DNA of 64,000 bases. It comes from Blastocystis hominis. Taxonomy: Eukaryota > Sar > Bigyra > Opalinata > Blastocystidae. Below are positions 57,500 to 64,000 of the stretch, one piece after another. The notes under the pieces are model-generated. The model did no database searches, was not told the origin of the DNA, and saw only the letters and a program-made list of their open reading frames with translations. The position numbers and the translations under genes were made by a program. Each line of letters begins with the position of its first letter. Position 1 is the first letter of the stretch. The stretch covers positions 20,001 to 84,000 of the forward strand of contig NW_013171827.1 in the NCBI RefSeq assembly GCF_000151665.1, in the 5' to 3' direction.

Positions 57500-58825
57500 A
57501 TTCGTCCTTTGCATTCCTCCGATTCATCCAAATCGAATTCAGCATATACATGCAAGCTTGATTGTCTTCGATCCACGTTAAAAACGCGATTTGCTGCGAC
57601 GGCTTCAAGATGTTCATATACCGATCCACCATTTCCTTCATTGTCTTCATGTTGTCTTCGATCTTCTATGCCTCACTGCAGCCACGTCGTACCTTCGTTT
57701 GCAGCTCGTTCAGCAGCGAAAGGGTTTCTTGCAGGTTCTTTCGCTGCGTTCGAATCAGCGCCTTCGCACCCAGAATCGACTGCTGCTGCTCCGCCGTGAA
57801 CTACCTCGCAGATCCCCCACGCCTCTACCTTCATCTCCCGGCAGATCAGCGACCAAATCCCTCGGTCGCGGAACGCCGACGGCGGAATCTCGTCGTTTTC
57901 GCTGAGATCTTGAAGATCGGTCAGATAGTCGTGGATCGTGTCCACCGTCGTGGGAGCGTCGTCTTTGCGATTCCAACTCATTAGAAGCGCTTTGGTTAGC
58001 TACAAATCATCAACCAGGACGGCCATTGCATTGGTTGGTAGCAAGAGGGACTTTAAGCGGTCTAAATGATATTTTACAGTGCGACGACGCTCCTGGCCAT
58101 AGTCTTGCCAGCTCACTATGTACTGCTCCATTAAGCTTTTGAGCTACGTCGAATCCCTTCCCATCGCATACTTCTTCTTCGCTCGCCGTGTCCTTCATCT
58201 CGCGGAGCTTCTTCAGCTGTCGACAGCGCTCCTTCTCGCGATTTTTGCTGTCCACTCCTTTGCGAAGCAAGAAAATCAGTTCGTCGTTCTCCTCGCGCAG
58301 GCGTTTCACTTCCTGCTCCATTTGCTCCATCTTCTCCCGCTGACGTTTGCGACAATTGCGGGCGATCTCGCGATTTCGCTGCAAACGAAGTCTTTTGCGG
58401 TCCTCTTCCGTTAGCGCGACGTCTAGAAAACATTTCCAGAATCACACGCAAAATACCATCTGGAACCTTGGGAAGGGTGCTAGACGAGGAGCGATCGCTC
58501 TCCAGGGGAGTGGTGGAATTTACAAGTGCATCAAAAGTCTGCGGATTCACCTTGGAATTATCATCGTCTGTACGAAGCAGTCTACCTGCTGTGATACGCC
58601 TGACACAGCGGTGCCCGCCGATTCCTGCGGGAGAAGGTTCTTTGAAGAGGTGGGGATGGCGCTGTCGTTATTCAGCGTGAATAGGTCGCAGTTAATCAAT
58701 AGCCAGGAAAACACGTCTACTTGTAAGCGCATGACAGAGGGAGCACCATCGTCTACAGAAGACATTACTTTCCTGTTTTCCGTGTTCCCTGCAACAAAAT
58801 TCAGCAGGCTGTCAATTTGCGACAT
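57500..58825 (-). CDS. bZIP transcription factor, multi-exon
   Basis: Exons 1 and 2 are 58825-58586 and 58550-58457 (introns 35 and 34 nt); exon 3 starts at 58422 and carries the bZIP: basic region RLQRNREIARNCRKRQREK (near residues 120-140) followed by a leucine-type zipper. Downstream segments MSWNRKDDAPTTVDTIHDYL (near 57980), ETLSLLNELQTK and, after a 27-nt intron, KPSQQIAFLTWIEDNQACMYML belong to the same gene by frame, but two junctions (near 58000 and 57810) have more than one possible splice. The C-terminal region resembles the helical domains that follow bZIPs in stramenopiles and plants. No genomic stop is reached before the TGTTTGTT motif; poly(A) would supply it after GAA. Confidence 0.8.
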
Positions 58826-58846
58826 TCGTAAACAAAAACCTGTAAT

Positions 58847-60762
58847 TCAACAAACAGAGCACTGCCAATAGCAACCTCCCTGGCCCAGGGGCGCCGCTCT
58901 TCCCTTCAGATTGAGCACAGGCGCGGCCTCGATTCCTCTGCGATTCAGCAGACAGCGGAACCAGATGATGCGGTTGAGCGCGGCATCGACGTCCAGCTTG
59001 TCCTCCGGGGTCCAGAGCTGCTCGCTGACGCCGGCAGCACGCGGCCAGACGGTGTTGAACCAGTCGGAGGTGTCCACGGTCTCGGCCCACATGCAGGCCT
59101 CACCTCCGAGAATCTTTCCGCGGTTCTCCTGGGGCACGCCGCTGGCGATGTCGTTGGAGTAGAAAATGTCCCAGGTGTTGTCGAGGTCGTCGAGGTACCA
59201 GCGTCTGGACACGATCACGCGGTAGCCCTTCTGCACGATGGAGTTCACGGAGGTGGACATCAGCCACACATGCATGATGGCGCGCGGGTCCACGCCGCTC
59301 AGGTGCGTGGCCACCTCCTCCCAGTTCACCGCGGTGCGGTTGACGCCGAAGACCATCTGGTGCGCGCGGTCCACGGTGTACTTGTACGTGTCCGTGGTGG
59401 AGAAGCCCTTCTCCTTCATCCACTGCGCGATGCGCGGCGTGGACGTCCAGCACTGCGTGTTCACCTCGTCGCCGCCCAGGTGGAAGAACTCGTCGAAGAA
59501 CAGTCCCGACTGCGTCACCTCCTCCACGAAGTTCTGGATCAGCGTGAACGCGTTCTCGTTCGACGGGTCGATCGGCTCGGGACACGCCACCGACGGACAC
59601 ACCTCCGGGTCTGCGCCTCACGCGGCCCACCAAGCAAGCCTACACACCGTGCACCACGACTTCATGTGGCCGGGGACGTCGATCTCGGGGATCACGCGGA
59701 TGCCGCGCTGCCGCGCGTACTCCACGATGTCCCGCATCTCGTGCTGCGTGTAGCGCTCGTACGGCGTGTAGGCCGAGTCCCAGAAGCGCGGCGCGGACTT
59801 GGTCTGCAGCACCATGGCCTCGTTGTCGGACAAGTGCCAGTGCAGCGCGTTGAACTTCGCGTACGTCAGCGAGTCGATGATCTTCTTCACCACGCGCAGC
59901 GGCAAGAAGTGGCGCACAGAGTCGATCAGCATGCCGCGGTGCTGGGTTCCACGGTTTCCACGATCCCTACCGGGTAGCGCGGAGCGTCGACGATGCGCCA
60001 GGGCGCGCCGTGGATCTCGAAGCCCTCCCGCGCGCTGTTAAACCGGACCAATTGGCTCAGCGATTCCAGTCCGTGGTACGCGCCAAAAAGCGTCTTCGCC
60101 TCGATCCGCGCAGCCGAACCGTCCGAGGGGATCGTCAGCGTGTAGCTCTCGTCCACGCCGAACTAGAGCGATGAGGGAGCGAGATAAAGGAGAACGTTCA
60201 GCTGGACGTCGTAGTCCTCGACGTCGATGTACACCGTCGACAACGAGGCATCACGCGCAGGGGCGGCGACGTTGCCTCCGAAAATCTCGTCCATGTAACG
60301 GTTGATCGCGGCGGTCATGTCGGGGTGCTGCTTGTTGGGAACGAAGTGGAAACTGTAATAGTCAATGCTGACCGTCTCGTCGCCTCGCGTATAGCTCTTT
60401 GGCATCGGCCAGATGGGCATATCGGGCTCTCTGCCAATATGGGAGGCTAGGGGTGAAAAGAGAAAAACACAAATACCCTCTGTATAGATCCAGACGACAC
60501 TATCGGAACTGCGCACGAGAGGCTGTGTAGCACTCTTCAGTTTTCCGTTCTCGTTGAAAGCCACACAATTGGGAGTTTCCTCGCAAATCACCTTTAACTC
60601 GTCAACCTAATATAAATCCATTTTCTCATCACATACACTGGCCGAGACCTGCTTAATATCATTACCACTAATATCGTATCCTCTCAAGGCCATATATTTA
60701 CGGGGAAGGTCCTCGCTCAGGACCAGTCCCAGGAAAAGCATACAGAAGATCACCTTCTTCAT
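58847..60762 (-). CDS. Beta-hexosaminidase (GH20), secreted or lysosomal, 6 exons
   Basis: Exons 60762-60637, 60606-60477, 60446-60196, 60162-59970, 59940-59644 and 59610 to the 3' end, with introns of 30, 30, 33, 29 and 33 nt, give about 580 residues. An N-terminal signal peptide (KKVIFCMLFLGLVLS) is followed by the GH20 N-domain and the TIM barrel. Signatures are PRYPHRGMLIDSVRHF, NALHWHLSDNEAM, EIDVPGHMKSW and the catalytic Asp-Glu in HLGGDEVNTQCW near residue 379. The enzyme removes terminal N-acetylhexosamine from glycans in lysosome-like vesic­les or outside the cell. Coordinates include the genomic TGA; if the poly(A) stop is used, the protein ends three to four residues earlier, after YWQ at 58862. 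GC content is higher than in neighbours. Confidence 0.95.
58849..58856 (-). terminator. TGTTTGTT host 3'-end motif, hexosaminidase gene
   Basis: Exact motif on the minus strand, read CAG-T-GCTC-TGTTTGTT. The T at 58861 would become TAA by polyadenylation. The motif lies only 24 nt before the bZIP start codon. Confidence 0.75.
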
Positions 60763-60830
60763 AATTCTTTTATATGAAACACAAATGGTTCCCCACTCTA
60801 CCCGCGGGGATTGTATATTTCTCCGTTTGG

Positions 60831-60838
60831 AACAAACA
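60831..60838 (-). terminator. TGTTTGTT host 3'-end motif, helicase gene
   Basis: Exact motif on the minus strand 5 nt after the TAA (60846-60844) of the helicase gene, read TAAA-TGTG-TGTTTGTT, and about 70 nt upstream of the hexosaminidase ATG. Confidence 0.7.
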
Positions 60839-60843
60839 CACAT

Positions 60844-63779
60844 TTAGGATCGACTCAATCGCTTTCGAATTTGCTCCACGATATAGCAGCACTTTTCATA
60901 TCTACACCAATCACAATTATGCACAGCGTAAACTCGTTTTCGGTTTCTGCAGACAAATCTTCCTCGCAGTACGCATTCTGCCACGGCATTTGGTCCATCA
61001 GCAGAGCGACGAGTACAATCGACTCCTCTCGCAAAATGCTTTCCACAGACGTGTATCCATTGTTCGTTAGAATGATTGCGTAATTAAGCTCGACCTATCG
61101 TGTGACTGAGTATAAAACAAAAAGCTACGCCCAAATTAACAAGAGCGAGCGTCTCGGGAGTGAGGTCAGTGGCCATGTGCATTTCGAATCCTTTGAACAC
61201 CTCATAGAGCAAATCATAATGCAGACACTTCAGCACGCGCAGGTTGGTATGGTAGAACACCCTGCACGCGGTCTGCAAGCTCTGCAGCACGCCCTTGGAG
61301 AGTCCGAAGATGTGTTTGGTGCGTTCCAAGTTGTCAAATCGCAGCAAATCGTTCACTACTAAGCAGGCTAAAAAGCGTTTCAGGCGGCTCTGGGTGTCCG
61401 CAGAAAAGGACTCCGCCCCACGGCCTTCGCGCAGAGCGGCGAGCACGTGGAGGGGGAGGAGCTCGCGGTCGGCGAACTGCATTTCGGCATCGGTGAGAAA
61501 GCGGTGGACGTATTCGAGAGCGGCCGCGATGGGGATGCGGAGCTCCGCGCTGAGCGGGGTGAGGTGGTACACGATCTGCAGCGAGTTGCTCACGTCCACG
61601 CGCGTGTTGAGCTGGGAGAGCGAGCGGGCGAGCGACGCCACCTCGCTGACGTTGAGTCGGCTCAGAAAGGAGGCTTCGCCCAGTTCGGTGGGTACGCAGC
61701 GCATGGAGAATGGAGTGAGGGGCGAGGAAGAAGAGGAAGAAGAAGAGGAAGATAAAGGAAGGATAAGGAGAAACTGGTGGCGCACCAGCCAGCAGAGAGA
61801 GGAAGCGAGCTCGTAAAGGTGGGGCTGCGATGAGGGAGAGAGCCAGCTCGCGATGCGGAGCTCCCAGGAATTGGCATCGCGCGGGAGAATCTCAAAGAGA
61901 CTCGTTATATCAGAATGGGGAGAAGAAGCGGATGATTTGATAGGAGGTGAAGGAGGGTTCGATTCAATGGATGAGTCGATGGGGGATTCGATGGGGGATT
62001 CGATGGGGGATTCGATGGGGGATTCAAGAGGCAACGCATTGCACAATTCCTTTCCCATTTCATTCGGAAACTCACCAGAAAGATAGGAAAAATAGGAGAA
62101 TTTTCTCACCAACGCAATGAGTTCATTTAGCCGCGTTTCGATCCCCAGTGCCACCACTTCTAAAAGAATTCGGCACCAACACCAGCGTGTCCGCACATAG
62201 TTCCCACGCCGAATCTCCACGCCGCTTCCCGACCGAATTCGATCACGAAACTCCCGCTCATCGCGGGGATCGACGAGGACCAGCACGGTTCCCCTTTTCG
62301 CCTGCCCCATTCTCCCCGTGCGTCCAATCATCTGCGCGTACTCCGTGGGCGAGTACATCTGTCCGCAGCGCCGAATCCCGTCGACGATCACCGCGTCCAC
62401 GTTTAGATTCACTCCCGCGGAAAGCGTGGAGGTCGCGGCCAGCACGCGCAGACACCGTCGTCGGAACAGCGCCTCCACCAGCACTCGCTCCGCATCGGTG
62501 AGTCCCGCGTGGTGCACGCCCGCTCCGCGGAGCAGCAGACTCGCCAGCAGAGGATCGAACGGCGTGATGTGCCGCTGCTGGTACCCGCGAAGACTTTCCT
62601 GAACCTCGCGAACGCGCGCTGCGCTCAGCGGAGGGAGGGCTGCGGCCGCTCGCTGCGCGGCGAGCTCGCTCTGCGCCTTGGTGGGGCAGAAAACCAGCAC
62701 CGAATCGCCGTGAGCCACGCGTTCGCGCACCAACTCGAGGAAGGAAGACGCTCGATCGCGGCTCTGCAGGGTGCGCTGCAGAGAACCGTCCAGCGTGGTA
62801 ACGCGGCCGCCGCTCACGATGGACTCGGAAAGCCCCGAGGGCGCGGAGGGGAAGAGATAGAGCTGGGCGTGGAGCCAGCGAGCCAGCGAGACGGGGGAGG
62901 AGAGCGTGGCGGAGAGAGCGATGACTTGAAGGTGCGGGTTGAGGGAGCGGAGCTTGAGGAGAAGCAGCTCGATGAGATGGCCGCGCTCGGATTCCAACGT
63001 GTGGGCTTCGTCGATGATCACGAGGTTGATGCGAGGCTTCTACAGAGAGAAACGTGGAAACCGAGTACTTGGCCGTCGAGAAGACAGCGATTGACAATGC
63101 TGTTGGCTTTTTCGACGGTGCTGATCGCGATCTATAGAACACAGAAAACCCCAATCCCTACGTCGATGTGAGGATCCAAACACTGCGAGCCGCTGGAGTG
63201 GAAACACTCCACGAAAAGACCGTTGGCCTCACAGAGATCCTCGAAGTATCGTTTCTTCTCTTCGATCAGCGAAATGTACGGCAGAAGCAGCAAACACTGC
63301 CCTTTCCAAAACAGGATTCGGCGGAGCATGCAGATCTCGTACACGAGCGACTTGCCAACACCCGTGGGAGCACTGTACACCAAGTTCTTCCCTTTCAGAA
63401 CACTATCTGCACTTGACGAGAGGAGCTCTACTTGCCAAGGAAGCACTGAATCGATGTGAAATTGGTTGTAGTAGACATTGATAAAGGATTGGGGGATGCC
63501 ATAATAACGCAGATCACTCCGCGGAAAACAGCTGCAAATCTTGCAGTGAAATTAACAAATAGAGTTTACTGTGTGTTCAAAACAAACGTCAGACCGTAAG
63601 GGTTCGACCTTCTTCTGGAGAATGCGCTTGTCGCGCTGGCACGCAGCAAATGCGTATGGTTTGAAATATTTGTGGGATGTCAATGAGAGATAATATCTTG
63701 GAATGCACACAAAACAATAGTAATACTTTGTTTTGCCTTTCACCCTCCATCCAGAGTGTTTAGGTGCAGGGCTCGACAT
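60844..63779 (-). CDS. HELQ: HELQ/Hel308-like superfamily 2 DNA helicase, 7 exons
   Basis: Exons 63779-63727, 63696-63570, 63539-63162, 63131-63069, 63039-61129, 61094-60934 and 60901-60844, with introns of 30, 30, 30, 29, 34 and 32 nt, give 916 residues. Helicase motifs in order: Q-like PWQVELL, Walker A SAPTGVGKS (near 116), IIDEAH (near 217), SATLSSP, VHHAGLTDAER, AATSTLSAGVNL and QMIGRTGRMGQ. A winged-helix and ratchet region follows, with a minisatellite (ESPI repeats, 61975-62030). HELQ proteins unwind replication forks during cross-link and break repair. The first intron is 30 nt, so its retention would add ten in-frame residues. The N-terminus is shorter than in animals. Confidence 0.9.
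61970..62030 (-). repeat. Minisatellite in the helicase gene
   Basis: Four to five copies of the 12-bp unit GGGGGATTCGAT (plus strand), read as ESPI repeats in the helicase; probably a flexible linker of variable length. Confidence 0.85.
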
Positions 63780-64000
63780 AAAACTGATGACTTATGATGA
63801 AGATGTAATTTTGATTCAAAAGTGTGAATTGGATTGAAAATGGCGGGGAAAGAATATGGAATGGGAGCAATAGATTTTAGAAAGGAATTGGAATTTGGAT
63901 ATTGTGGTAATAGGGAACGGGAAAAGAGCAGGCGCTAAGGAAGTGAGTGCTAATGAGAAAGGCAAGATAAGGAAGATGTGTAAAACAAAAAACATTGAAC
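63780..64000. other. Upstream region of the helicase gene, no gene seen
   Basis: AT- and purine-rich sequence with no supported reading frame; it presumably holds the helicase promoter. Confidence 0.4.

Noticed and set aside
57960-58020. 15-nt intron GTTGATGATTTGTAG in the bZIP gene
   Set aside because: It would keep the frame, but introns of this size are not otherwise seen here; a 25-nt alternative also works, so the junction is left open.
59270-59977. Long plus-strand frame over the hexosaminidase
   Set aside because: Arg/His-rich shadow of a GC-rich gene on the other strand, without motifs.

Overview
The window looks like nuclear DNA of Blastocystis or a close opalinid-type stramenopile relative. 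Three things point there. Host genes carry very short GT-AG introns, mostly 27-41 nt, whose removal restores open frames exactly. Genes are packed with gaps down to about 22 bp. Several genes end at the motif TGTTTGTT, or a near match, placed 4 nt after a T or TA in frame, so that polyadenylation itself would complete a TAA stop, a mechanism described for Blastocystis. The species assignment is inference from these features.

Region by region: (1) 1-21850 is a Polinton/Maverick-type element, copy A, running off the left edge. It carries a virion-protein-like run, an adenain-like protease, a KilA-N gene, an A32-type packaging ATPase, a double-jelly-roll major capsid candidate, a fibre-like protein, a retroviral-type integrase and protein-primed DNA polymerase B. 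It looks nearly whole, with about one visible break. (2) 21850-25280 holds AT-rich filler, a lysine-rich two-exon reading frame and the 3' end of a LINE. (3) 25280-38700 is copy B of the same family, inverted relative to A, cut off inside the integrase, lacking the polymerase end and clearly broken (about ten breaks). (4) 39307-43859 is a large 14-exon MORN / transmembrane / leucine-rich-repeat gene made of tandemly duplicated exon blocks. (5) 43860-50441 is mainly low-complexity AT-rich DNA with LRR-like traces and a second, reverse-strand LINE fragment at 47467-49350. (6) 50442-63779 is a compact host gene cluster: ODR4-like membrane protein, choline/ethanolamine phosphotransferase, SLC35/TPT-type transporter, phosducin-like protein, an RD/RS-rich protein, a bZIP factor, beta-hexosaminidase and a HELQ-like helicase.

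The most striking signal is in copy A. At least a dozen GC-rich double-hairpin units of about 40 bp are scattered between and inside its genes. Each is two abutting 17-23 nt hairpins with 3-nt loops. Their stem sequences vary but their architecture does not, and many sit in frame in coding sequence. Copy B has clean empty sites at the matching positions, and some units are nested in the loop of another hairpin with short direct repeats. They behave like a small mobile hairpin family that colonised one Polinton. A second element-specific signal, TTTCACTTTGG, lies just downstream of many element genes in both copies and may be their own 3'-end signal, separate from the host TGTTTGTT motif.
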